DNA of 19,756 nt from Oceanospirillaceae bacterium UBA7410 (GTDB lineage Bacteria; Pseudomonadota; Gammaproteobacteria; Pseudomonadales; Balneatricaceae), in contig DKMQ01000008.1 of NCBI GenBank assembly GCA_002470565.1, forward strand, positions 1 through 19,756, written 5' to 3'. Positions 1 to 6,322 of the stretch are shown here, piece after piece (positions within the stretch are counted from its first letter, which is position 1; each line of letters starts with the position of its first letter). The notes beneath the pieces are model-generated. The model worked only from the letters and a program-made list of their open reading frames with translations, was not told the origin of the DNA and made no database searches. The position numbers and the translations under genes are program-made.

Positions 1-17
1 TCCGGCTCCGGGCACCA
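1..17 (+). tRNA. 3' end of a tRNA, probably tRNA-Leu (partial)
   Basis: The window opens with the last 17 bases of what reads as a tRNA. Bases 2-6 (CCGGC) fit the 3' strand of a T-stem. Bases 7-13 (TCCGGGC) fit the 3' acceptor strand, base 14 (A) the discriminator and bases 15-17 the encoded CCA. The implied 5' acceptor strand is GCCCGGA, which is how E. coli tRNA-Leu(UAA) begins, so leucine is my best guess. The anticodon lies outside the window, so the identity is inference. An AT-rich hairpin with a T-run follows at 30-57. Confidence 0.7.
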
Positions 18-29
18 TCTATGACAACT

Positions 30-57
30 CAAATATTCCCAAACTATTTGTATTTTT
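30..57 (+). terminator. weak AT-rich terminator-like hairpin after the tRNA
   Basis: CAAATA (30-35) can pair with TATTTG (45-50) across a 9-nt loop, followed by a T-rich stretch (51-57, five consecutive T at 53-57). The stem is short and entirely A/T except for one closing C-G pair, so on its own it would be a weak intrinsic terminator. Its position just after the tRNA CCA end is what makes it plausible. Confidence 0.35.
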
Positions 58-78
58 ATCCCCCGTTTTTGTTATTCA

Positions 79-100
79 CCTAATAAACTAGCTAGTTAGG
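79..100. promoter_or_regulatory. palindromic dyad upstream of cbiX
   Basis: AACTAGCTAGTT (86-97) is a perfect 12-bp palindrome. It is flanked by CCTAA (79-83) and TTAGG (96-100), which are inverted copies of each other around a slightly different centre. It lies about 85 bp before the cbiX start and could be an operator. No known regulator site is recognised. Confidence 0.25.
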
Positions 101-154
101 CGCAAATTGAGAATTATTTGACGTGTTGGGTATTTAACCCTGCCTATGTGCCTG

Positions 155-175
155 TATAATTTGCAGCTTAAGGAG
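155..175 (+). promoter_or_regulatory. possible -10 box and Shine-Dalgarno of cbiX
   Basis: TATAAT at 155-160 is a perfect -10 hexamer, although no good -35 lies 16-18 bp upstream (132-137 reads ATTTAA). AAGGAG at 170-175 is a strong Shine-Dalgarno six bases before the ATG at 182. If this -10 is used, transcription starts around 167 and the leader is very short. That would exclude the in-frame ATG at 146 as the start. The ribosome site is well supported; the promoter is weaker. Confidence 0.5.
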
Positions 176-181
176 ATACTC

Positions 182-1339
182 ATGTCATTATTAAATGCTT
201 TACCCGCAAATTCTGGAATCATTATTTGCGGCCATGGTAGTCGAGCTAAAATTGCTGAAGAAGAGTTCAGCTTATTGGCTACTGGCTTGCGCGCTAGGTT
301 TCCTCAGTTAGAGGTTGAATATGGTTTTTTAGAATATTCATCACCTAATATCCACATGGCGTTAGATCGTTTGATTGCTAAAGGCATCACTAACATCTAT
401 GCGGTGCCTGGCATGTTGTTTTCAGCCACGCATGCGCAAAATGATATCCCCTCAGTATTAACCACTTACATGCAAAAAAACCCTGCACTTACCATCAAAT
501 ATGGTCAAGAGCTTGGCTTGCATGATGAAATGATCATGGCTTTTCAGCATCGCATTATGGAAGCGGTGGATCTAGCTGAAATGCCACAGCCTGGTGATTT
601 ATACGACACCATGCTGGTAGTGGTGGGCCGAGGCACATCAGTGGCTCAAGCCAATGCAGAAGTTTCAAAACTCACCCGCATTGTGGCAGAAAATATGGGC
701 TTTGGTTGGTGTGAAACGGTTTACTCTGGCGTTACCTTTCCATCGGTGGGGCGCGGTTTAGAAATGGCGTTAAAGCTAGGCTTTAAAAAGATAGTAGTGG
801 CACCATATTTTCTTTTCTCAGGTAAATTAATTGGTCGTATCCACGGCTATATTGACAAGGTTGTGGCGCAGCATCCTGATGTAAGTATTAGTGTTGCTGA
901 TTATTTGCGTGACCAATCCCATGTAATTAATACCTTTGTTGAGCGAATCGAAGAAACAGTGTCTCAGCCTGCGGTAAATAATGGCCTTATGGAAAGTTTT
1001 CAAGCTAGGCTAGCTGCTGGTGAAGTAACTGTTCATCATCATCATGCAGAGTTTCAGCCAGAGGTTGAAGTGGCTTCAGATGCCCATACGCACAGCCATG
1101 ACCATAAGCACGACCATTCACACAAAAAGCAAGGGCACAGCCATGCTGGGCACGGGCACACACATGCGCCTTATAGACACATTGCTCACCCCCATGGGCC
1201 CAGAACAATGATAGATGAAAATGTGTGTTGTTGCTTTATGGGGCAGTTCCCTCAAGCGGTCATTGATGAAGAGCGTGCGCTTAGGTTAGCAGCAGGTATT
1301 GCGGCTGTGGATCAGATTCCACAATGTAAAATTAAATAG
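182..1339 (+). CDS. cbiX: sirohydrochlorin chelatase (CbiX, long two-domain form) with His-rich tail
   Basis: CbiX-type class II chelatases insert Co2+ (or Ni2+/Fe2+ in relatives) into sirohydrochlorin in the cytoplasm, an early step of anaerobic cobalamin or siroheme-type synthesis. The 385-aa product has two CbiX-like repeats. The first (about 12-125) carries GHGSR with H18 and, in a FSATHAQNDIP context, H84, the expected metal-binding histidines. The second (about 143-260) has VVVGRGTS at the equivalent place, so it is probably non-catalytic at that histidine. Residues 285-288 are four His. Residues 302-338 hold 15 His in HxH/GHxH runs, and 349-351 are CCC near the C-terminus. His-rich tails in this family are thought to hold metal. 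The start at 182 is chosen over the in-frame ATG at 146 because AAGGAG lies at 170-175. No other cobalamin gene is visible nearby, so the product could serve another tetrapyrrole. Confidence 0.88.
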   Translation: MSLLNALPANSGIIICGHGSRAKIAEEEFSLLATGLRARFPQLEVEYGFLEYSSPNIHMALDRLIAKGITNIYAVPGMLFSATHAQNDIPSVLTTYMQKNPALTIKYGQELGLHDEMIMAFQHRIMEAVDLAEMPQPGDLYDTMLVVVGRGTSVAQANAEVSKLTRIVAENMGFGWCETVYSGVTFPSVGRGLEMALKLGFKKIVVAPYFLFSGKLIGRIHGYIDKVVAQHPDVSISVADYLRDQSHVINTFVERIEETVSQPAVNNGLMESFQARLAAGEVTVHHHHAEFQPEVEVASDAHTHSHDHKHDHSHKKQGHSHAGHGHTHAPYRHIAHPHGPRTMIDENVCCCFMGQFPQAVIDEERALRLAAGIAAVDQIPQCKIK

Positions 1340-1352
1340 TAAACATCTAATA

Positions 1353-1380
1353 GGCCACTTTGGGTAGATTCATAGTGGCT
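1353..1380. repeat. stem-loop after cbiX
   Basis: GCCACT (1354-1359) pairs with AGTGGC (1374-1379), extendable by one G-T pair, around a 14-nt loop. It sits just past the cbiX stop, but no T-run follows, so it is not a classical intrinsic terminator. AGTGGCTAG occurs twice close together here (about 1374-1393). Confidence 0.35.
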
Positions 1381-1411
1381 AGACAGTGGCTAGGTAAGTG
1401 AGTTTTGGGGG

Positions 1412-1624
1412 CTAGTGATCAGCTACAAGACTTTCCGCTGATACATTAAGTGCTTTTGCAATTTGAGAGACCTTCTTTAAAGAAGGGCTTACCGTGCCAC
1501 GTTCAATGTGGCCCATATGGGCTCTATCAATGCCAGCCATATTGGCTAATTTTTCTTGTGTTATCCCCAAGGACGTTCTGAGTTGCCTAACTCGGAATCC
1601 AAACTTTATATCAATGCTTTCCAT
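1412..1624 (-). CDS. small XRE-family helix-turn-helix transcriptional regulator
   Basis: The product is a 70-aa single-domain DNA-binding protein of the lambda Cro/CI (XRE, HTH_3) type. Counted from the chosen Met, about residues 7-64 hold the five-helix domain: FGFRVRQLRTSLGITQEKLA gives helices 1-2, then AGIDRAHMGHIERG is the recognition helix and turn, then PSLKKVSQIAKALNVS. No second domain, so no visible ligand or metal sensor. The ATG at 1624 has AGG six bases upstream and gives a typical length. An in-frame ATG at 1708 (98 aa) would add a tail without recognisable homology, but it lies nearer to a possible minus-strand promoter, so the start is uncertain. It is divergent from the flavoenzyme operon at 2076 and could regulate it or itself. 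It also resembles restriction-modification controller proteins, but no such system is present. Confidence 0.8.
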   Translation of the reverse strand: MESIDIKFGFRVRQLRTSLGITQEKLANMAGIDRAHMGHIERGTVSPSLKKVSQIAKALNVSAESLVADH

Positions 1625-1740
1625 AAGACGCCTAAGTTTTGCACTGCTAATAACTTGTTGCAGTGACAACTCTTTTGTATTTTTTAAGATAACTTCTTGA
1701 AATCTCATTGGGTATTTCAAGAACGAGCAGTTAGTGCTGT

Positions 1741-1756
1741 AATAATCACTATTATT
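1741..1756. promoter_or_regulatory. dyad, possible operator of the XRE gene
   Basis: AATAAT (1741-1746) and ATTATT (1751-1756) form a perfect inverted repeat with a CACT spacer. On the minus strand it overlaps a possible promoter (TTGCTC, 16-bp gap, TATTAC) reading towards the XRE gene. Short XRE regulators often repress themselves from such dyads. AT-richness makes a chance occurrence possible. Confidence 0.25.
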
Positions 1757-1905
1757 GTAAGAGCAATCCCTGATATGGGGAAGCTTAAATCATCTTAATC
1801 TGTTATACCACGGGGGATAACACGTTAGGTATGGATTACATGTTCACTAATGTTCATTTCCTGACAATCCCACGTTTGATAGGGGTATTGGGTTTAAACC
1901 ACTTC

Positions 1906-1948
1906 ATCATGGCTTGATTTTATTTCAGCACCATGATCTCATTTTTTT
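1906..1948 (+). terminator. terminator-like hairpin upstream of the flavoenzyme operon
   Basis: ATCATGG (1906-1912) pairs perfectly with CCATGAT (1931-1937) across an 18-nt loop. The sequence CTCA and then seven T (1942-1948) follow. It would stop plus-strand transcription arising between about 1740 and 1900. No gene ends just before it, so it may belong to a short transcript or a leader. The large loop and the four-base gap before the T-run weaken it. Confidence 0.35.
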
Positions 1949-1975
1949 AGCCATACTATGGTGGTCTCACAACAC

Positions 1976-1991
1976 TTGACACGCATGTCAA
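1976..1991. promoter_or_regulatory. 16-bp palindrome, possible operator of the flavoenzyme operon
   Basis: TTGACA and TGTCAA flank a CGCA spacer, a perfect 6-bp inverted repeat 85 bp before the start codon at 2076. The left arm is also a consensus -35 hexamer, although no -10 lies at the right distance. The symmetry fits a dimeric repressor or activator. No specific regulator family can be assigned from the site alone. Confidence 0.4.
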
Positions 1992-2075
1992 TATTCTGCC
2001 AAATTGCAGTTGATTAAAAGCTTAAATTTTCAGGTATAAGCTTGCAATGGTTATTTATTATCTGATGGGCAAATT

Positions 2076-4133
2076 ATGTCAAACGATCCTCTATTACAGC
2101 CTTTTGCGCTTAAGCATTTAACCTTGAAAAATAGAATCATGACCACAAGTCATGAACCTGCTTATCCAGAAGATGGCATGCCTAAAGAGCGTTATGTCGC
2201 CTACCACGTAGAGCGTGCTAAAGCAGGAGTAGCGTTAACCATGACCGCAGGTTCTGCATCGGTAAGCAAAGACAGCCCGCCAGTATTTAATAATATTTTA
2301 GCTTATCGTGATGAAGTAGTGCCTTGGATTCAGCAGCTCACAGATGGCGTGCATGAGCATGGCTGCGCAGCCATGATCCAGCTTACCCACTTAGGGCGGC
2401 GCACTAATTGGAATAAAGGCGATTGGCTCCCTTCGGTCTCATCATCAAAGCACCGGGAACCGTCACACAGAGCTTTCCCTAAGCTGATAGAGGACTGGGA
2501 TATAGAGCGCATTATTAATGATTTTGCAGACTCTGCCCAACGCATGCAAGCAGGCGGAATGGATGGCATCGAGCTACAAGTGTATGGTCATTTATTGGAT
2601 CAGTTTTGGTCGCCCTTAACCAATGATTTAATAGGTCCCTACGGCGCTGATACCTTAGAAAATCGTATGCGTTTCCCGATGGAAGTATTAGACGCTATTC
2701 GTAAGCGCGTAGGTAGTGAGTTTATTGTGGGGCTGCGCTTTACTGCAGATGAAATACAAAAAGGTGGTATTACCCCAGCACAGGGCATTGAGATATCCAA
2801 GCGCTTGGCTGCCTCTGGACAAGTGGATTTTTTAAATGTGATTAGAGGCCGCATACATACAGACCCTGCATTGACCGACATGATTCCAGTGCAAGGCATG
2901 CCCAATGCGCCACACCTTGATTTTGCAGGGGAAGTTAAAAAAGCAACCGGTTTACCTACGTTTCATGCTGCAAAAATATCTGATGTAGCCACGGCGCGTC
3001 ACGCCATCTCAGCAGGATTGTTAGATATGGTGGGTATGACCAGGGCGCATATGGCCGACCCACATATAGTGCGTAAAATTATGGAAGGGCGTGAAGATGA
3101 CATTCGCCCGTGTGTAGGCGCCACCTATTGTCTTGATCGCATCTACCAAGGCGGCGAAGCGCTTTGTATTCACAATGCTGCTACAGGGCGTGAGCTTACC
3201 ATGCCTCATGATATTCCAAAGGCTACCATCAAGAAAAAAGTGGTCATTATAGGTGCTGGGCCTGCAGGTATGGAGGCTGCACGAGTGTCTGCGGAGCGCG
3301 GGCATCATGTGGTGGTGTTTGAAGCAGCGCCCAAGCCAGGTGGCCAAATTCGTTTGGCAGCGCAATCGCCAAGGCGTCGTGAAATGATGTCTATTATAGA
3401 CTGGCGCATCACTCAATGTGAGGCGCGTAATGTTGAATTTCGGTTTAACACATTAGCGCAAGCCTATGACATTACAGAGCTTGAGCCAGATGTAGTGATC
3501 ATTGCTACTGGTGGTCTGCCAAATACACAGCTGTTTGAAACCAAAAAAGAGCAATCTAGTGTGGTCACCAGCTGGGATATTATTTCTGGTGATGTAAAAC
3601 CTGCCAAACACATGCTTATCTATGATGAGTCTGGAGATCATCCAGCCTTACAAGCTGCTGAATTTGCAGCGAGTTTAGGCTCAAAGATAGAGATAATGAC
3701 GCCAGATCGCACCTTTGCCCCAGATGTGATGGCCATGAATTTAGTGCCCTACATGCGCTCCTTGCAAGACAAAGACGTCACCTTCACCGTGGCGCGGCGG
3801 CTACTTGATGTTAAAAAGAGCATTGAACACAGTGGTAAAAAGTTCACTGCACTTATTGGCACAGATTACAGTGATCATACTTATGCAATGGACTATGACC
3901 AGATCGTAGTCAATTACGGCACCTTGCCGCTGGATGAGCTATATTTTGATCTCAAACCGCTGTCTTCAAATGCAGGTGAGGTAGATCAGACCGCCCTAAT
4001 ATTAGGGCAAGTTCAAGAAGTGTCTCGAAATGAAGCGGGTAAATTTCAGCTGTTTCGAATAGGTGATGCAGTTTCGGCTCGTAATACCCATGCAGCTATT
4101 TATGATGCCCTGCGTTTGATGAAGGACATTTAA
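2076..4133 (+). CDS. TMADH/2,4-dienoyl-CoA reductase-type flavin oxidoreductase, candidate N-methylproline demethylase
   Basis: The 685-aa product has the two-part architecture of trimethylamine dehydrogenase and FadH. An old-yellow-enzyme FMN barrel spans about 5-340: LKNRIMTTSH near 17-26, IQLTHLGRR at 101-109, a Q-F-x-S-P-x-x-N motif near 176-183 and ENRMRF at 195-200. A Fe-S linker lies at about 346-364, then an NAD(P)/FAD-binding Rossmann part with GAGPAG at 393-398 and a second ATGG at 477-480. The linker reads C346-x2-A349-x2-C352-x11-C364, so one of the four expected cluster cysteines is Ala. Some relatives remove N-methyl groups from proline betaine derivatives. The racemase-fold gene 6 bp downstream supports a proline-derivative substrate, which is inference. 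A dienoyl-CoA reductase role is less likely in this context. Cytoplasmic; no signal peptide. Confidence 0.72.
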   Translation: MSNDPLLQPFALKHLTLKNRIMTTSHEPAYPEDGMPKERYVAYHVERAKAGVALTMTAGSASVSKDSPPVFNNILAYRDEVVPWIQQLTDGVHEHGCAAMIQLTHLGRRTNWNKGDWLPSVSSSKHREPSHRAFPKLIEDWDIERIINDFADSAQRMQAGGMDGIELQVYGHLLDQFWSPLTNDLIGPYGADTLENRMRFPMEVLDAIRKRVGSEFIVGLRFTADEIQKGGITPAQGIEISKRLAASGQVDFLNVIRGRIHTDPALTDMIPVQGMPNAPHLDFAGEVKKATGLPTFHAAKISDVATARHAISAGLLDMVGMTRAHMADPHIVRKIMEGREDDIRPCVGATYCLDRIYQGGEALCIHNAATGRELTMPHDIPKATIKKKVVIIGAGPAGMEAARVSAERGHHVVVFEAAPKPGGQIRLAAQSPRRREMMSIIDWRITQCEARNVEFRFNTLAQAYDITELEPDVVIIATGGLPNTQLFETKKEQSSVVTSWDIISGDVKPAKHMLIYDESGDHPALQAAEFAASLGSKIEIMTPDRTFAPDVMAMNLVPYMRSLQDKDVTFTVARRLLDVKKSIEHSGKKFTALIGTDYSDHTYAMDYDQIVVNYGTLPLDELYFDLKPLSSNAGEVDQTALILGQVQEVSRNEAGKFQLFRIGDAVSARNTHAAIYDALRLMKDI

Positions 4134-4139
4134 CCTATT

Positions 4140-5171
4140 ATGGCAAGCATTAAAACCATACATGTAGTTTCTTGCCATGCGGAAGGTGAAGTAGGGGACG
4201 TGATTGTGGGTGGTGTCGCTTCGCCACCAGGTGATACCTTATGGGAACAGCGTAATTGGATTGCCAATGATCAAACACTGCGCAATTTTATGCTCAACGA
4301 ACCCCGTGGTGGTGTATTTCGGCATGTCAATTTACTAGTGCCACCTAAACATCCTGAGGCGCAAATGGGCTTTATTATCATGGAGCCTGAAGATACCCCG
4401 CCTATGTCAGGCTCAAACTCTATTTGTGTAGCCACGGTGTTATTAGACACTGGTATCATTCCAATACAAGAACCCATAACACACCTGGTGCTTGAGGCGC
4501 CAGGTGGTTTGGTGCGCGTGCGTGCGCAATGCGCCGATGGCAAGGCACAACGAATTACAGTACAAAACCTACCTTCTTTTGTAGGTGAGCTAGGGGCCAA
4601 GATAACGGTTGCTGGTATTGGTGACATTACTGTAGATACGGCATTTGGTGGAGACAGTTTTGTGGTGGTAGATGCCCAAGCACTAGGGTTTAAATTAGAA
4701 AGCGGTGAGGCCAAAGACCTGGCTACCTTGGGTGTTAAAATCACTAATGCCGCTAATGCTCAATTGCAATTTCACCACCCCTTAAATCCTCAGTGGACGC
4801 ACTTTTCTTTTTGTTTATTTGCAGGGCCATTAACCCGAAAGGGCAGCCATTTAACCGCAAAATCTGCAGTGGCTATAAAGCCAGGAAAAATTGATCGATC
4901 TCCAACTGGCACAGCAAGCTCAGCACGTATGGCGTTACTCCATGCCTGTGGCAAAATCAAGATTGGCGAAACCTTCACCGCACAATCTATTATTGGTTCA
5001 GAGTTTCACGGGCGTATTATTGATACCACTATGGTGGGTAGTATCCCAGCAATTATTCCTGAAATTACAGGGCGAGCATGGGTGACAGGCACACACCAAC
5101 ATGTGCTTGATGCTGGTGATCCTTGGCCACAGGGGTATCGTTTGAGTGACACTTGGCCTGATATCAAATAA
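4140..5171 (+). CDS. proline racemase-fold enzyme (hydroxyproline epimerase / 3-hydroxyproline dehydratase family)
   Basis: The 343-aa product belongs to the proline racemase superfamily, whose members epimerise proline or 4-hydroxyproline, or dehydrate trans-3-hydroxyproline. Family signatures are visible: [12 protein letters not shown] at 11-22, EPRGG near 54-58, [10 protein letters not shown] at 87-96, [10 protein letters not shown] at 168-177 and [16 protein letters not shown] at 252-267. The two catalytic positions, normally Cys in racemases, are S90 and T256. Cys/Cys is known for racemases and epimerases and Cys/Thr for dehydratases, so simple racemisation looks unlikely and a dehydratase or other activity is more plausible. 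It follows the flavoenzyme by 6 bp, with a GAAGGA-like site 13 bases before the ATG, so translation is probably coupled. Cytoplasmic. Confidence 0.8.
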   Translation: MASIKTIHVVSCHAEGEVGDVIVGGVASPPGDTLWEQRNWIANDQTLRNFMLNEPRGGVFRHVNLLVPPKHPEAQMGFIIMEPEDTPPMSGSNSICVATVLLDTGIIPIQEPITHLVLEAPGGLVRVRAQCADGKAQRITVQNLPSFVGELGAKITVAGIGDITVDTAFGGDSFVVVDAQALGFKLESGEAKDLATLGVKITNAANAQLQFHHPLNPQWTHFSFCLFAGPLTRKGSHLTAKSAVAIKPGKIDRSPTGTASSARMALLHACGKIKIGETFTAQSIIGSEFHGRIIDTTMVGSIPAIIPEITGRAWVTGTHQHVLDAGDPWPQGYRLSDTWPDIK

Positions 5172-5204
5172 GTGAGCCCCCACTATTTATTTGGGTGCTC
5201 ACTT
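5170..5204. terminator. bidirectional hairpin terminator between convergent genes
   Basis: AAGTGAGC (5170-5177) pairs with GCTCACTT (5197-5204). CCC/GGG inside extends the stem after a one-base irregularity. The hairpin overlaps the TAA of the racemase-fold gene (5169-5171) and the TGA of the minus-strand permease (5199-5201), so it serves both transcripts. Neither side has a strong T-run; the minus-strand side is followed by an A/T-rich TATTTGATAT. Confidence 0.6.
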
Positions 5205-6122
5205 ACGCTTCCAAAGCCGCCCATCTATCGCTGACAAACCACAAGCAATAAGGCCCATGCCCGCCATCTGATTCCACCCAAGGGTTTCGCTTAGCAATAA
5301 TGTGCCTAAAAGAATGGCCGAAACAGGCACCAAAAGTGTCACTAACAAAATGTTGGTAGCACCAGAGGATGACAAAATTTTAAAATACAATACATAAGCC
5401 AGTGCTGTGGAAAAAATGGCTAAAGCCAGTATAGACATCCAAACTAGGTAGCTTGGCCCAAGTGGGCCAAAGATCACCAGTGGGCCATCAACCAGCATGG
5501 CAACAGGAGCTAGTATTACCGTAGAGCCTGTCACCTGGCCTGCGGCGATAATAATAGGGTTTAGCCCTGTGGCTTTAAAGCGCCGTCCAAAAACACTGGC
5601 AAAGGCATAAGATAAAGCTGCAACCAATATAGCCATTTGAGCCAAAACACTAGCTTGGGTGGCTATGTCTACTGTAGGCATACCAATCATGACTAGCACC
5701 CCTGAAAACCCAATAGCTACACCTATTAACTTTAGACCAGAGATGCGTTCGTCTGCTAATAACAAGCCAGCCACTAATACACCAAATAAAGGAGTGGTTG
5801 CATTGAGCACCGATGCTAAGCCAGAGCTAATGTGTGTTTGGCCCCACACAATAAGACTAAAAGGGATAATGTTGTTGAGTAATCCCATGGTTAAAAACGC
5901 AGCCCAAAGCCCAAGGTTGGTGGGAAATTTTAGCCCCATGGCCATGGCAATAGCCCACAAAGTGATTGCAGCAAGGCCCACACGCAAAGCCACTATGGTT
6001 AACGGAGGCAAGGCTGTCACTGCTACCTCAACAAAAAAGAAGGAGCCTCCCCACAGCACAGATAGTGTAATTAGCATAAGCCACTCACGAGCGCCCATGG
6101 TGCGTTGGATAGAAGATGCCAT
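5199..6122 (-). CDS. EamA/DMT-superfamily permease (RhaT/YdcZ-like, 10 TM)
   Basis: The 307-aa product is an inner-membrane drug/metabolite transporter with two EamA repeats, each of five predicted helices. The first repeat starts with LSVLWGGSFFFVEVAV (20-35), a hallmark of the family, and ends near 150 after GLASVLNATTPLFGVL (101-116), the matching helix-4/5 signature. The second repeat follows with LSYAFASVFGRR and a C-terminal LLPVSAILLGTLLL segment. Substrates in this family range from amino acids to nucleosides and drugs, and cannot be read from sequence. The ATG at 6122 has AAGG ten bases upstream and gives the normal length. The longer frame from 6185 adds an unconserved tail. It is convergent with the proline-derivative operon and shares its terminator, so a related substrate is possible but not shown. 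Confidence 0.85.
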   Translation of the reverse strand: MASSIQRTMGAREWLMLITLSVLWGGSFFFVEVAVTALPPLTIVALRVGLAAITLWAIAMAMGLKFPTNLGLWAAFLTMGLLNNIIPFSLIVWGQTHISSGLASVLNATTPLFGVLVAGLLLADERISGLKLIGVAIGFSGVLVMIGMPTVDIATQASVLAQMAILVAALSYAFASVFGRRFKATGLNPIIIAAGQVTGSTVILAPVAMLVDGPLVIFGPLGPSYLVWMSILALAIFSTALAYVLYFKILSSSGATNILLVTLLVPVSAILLGTLLLSETLGWNQMAGMGLIACGLSAIDGRLWKRK

Positions 6123-6322
6123 GTAAAGAGACCTTAAAGCAGTGGGTAGCGGATGAGCTAAAATTAATAAATGATACTCACACACAATTACTTAGCAGTC
6201 AAAAACTGAGCAAGGCGCTAAGTGTAAGCTTGGCTTTATAAACAGCCGTTTTTAGATGTGTTCGTGTTAATCTAGTGACACACTATTATATGTATCACTA
6301 AATCCTAGCATAGAGAAAAACC
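6123..6322. other. divergent intergenic region between the permease and yaeQ
   Basis: This 200-bp gap must hold both promoters. ACTTAGC (6190-6196) and GCTAAGT (6217-6223) are inverted copies, with a smaller AGT/ACT hairpin nested between them. GGCT (6232-6235) and AGCC (6244-6247) flank TTATAAAC. The large dyad nearest yaeQ is listed separately. No small gene seen. Confidence 0.4.
6273..6300. promoter_or_regulatory. operator-like dyad on the putative yaeQ promoter
   Basis: TAGTGACACA (6273-6282) and TGTATCACTA (6291-6300) are inverted copies matching at 9 of 10 positions, with an 8-bp A/T-rich centre. The centre holds TATTAT (6284-6289), which could be the yaeQ -10 box. The dyad ends 22 bp before the yaeQ ATG. 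A repressor binding here would block transcription of yaeQ and perhaps recCBD. It could instead fold as a leader hairpin. Confidence 0.45.

Larger units (their letters stand above)
1625..2075. other. gene-poor intergenic region with several dyads
   Basis: About 450 bp between the divergent XRE gene and the flavoenzyme operon, shorter if the XRE gene starts at 1708. No convincing gene was found. A 28-codon reading frame at 1831-1917 lacks a clear ribosome site. Dyads seen: AATAAT/ATTATT at 1741-1756, GTTAT/ATAAC near 1802-1820, GGTTTAAACC at 1891-1900, CCATA/TATGG at 1951-1961 and TTGACA/TGTCAA at 1976-1991. AAGCTT occurs at 2018-2023 and again at 2038-2043, 20 bp apart. TATAAG at 2035-2040 could be a -10 for the operon, with TTGATT at 2010-2015 as a poor -35 (19-bp spacing). 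Confidence 0.5.

Noticed and set aside
146..181. In-frame upstream ATG for cbiX
   Set aside because: The ATG at 182 has a strong AAGGAG six bases upstream, and a -10-like TATAAT lies inside the extra segment.
18..181. Cobalamin riboswitch upstream of cbiX
   Set aside because: The space between the tRNA end and the gene is too short, and no B12-box-like sequence is seen.
4271..4744. Antisense reading frames within the racemase-fold gene and similar frames inside the rec genes
   Set aside because: They overlap strongly supported genes, lack ribosome sites and have compositions typical of shadow frames.
6123..6185. Longer start of the DMT permease
   Set aside because: The extra 21 residues precede the usual family start and would fall in the promoter region; the ATG at 6122 gives the normal length.
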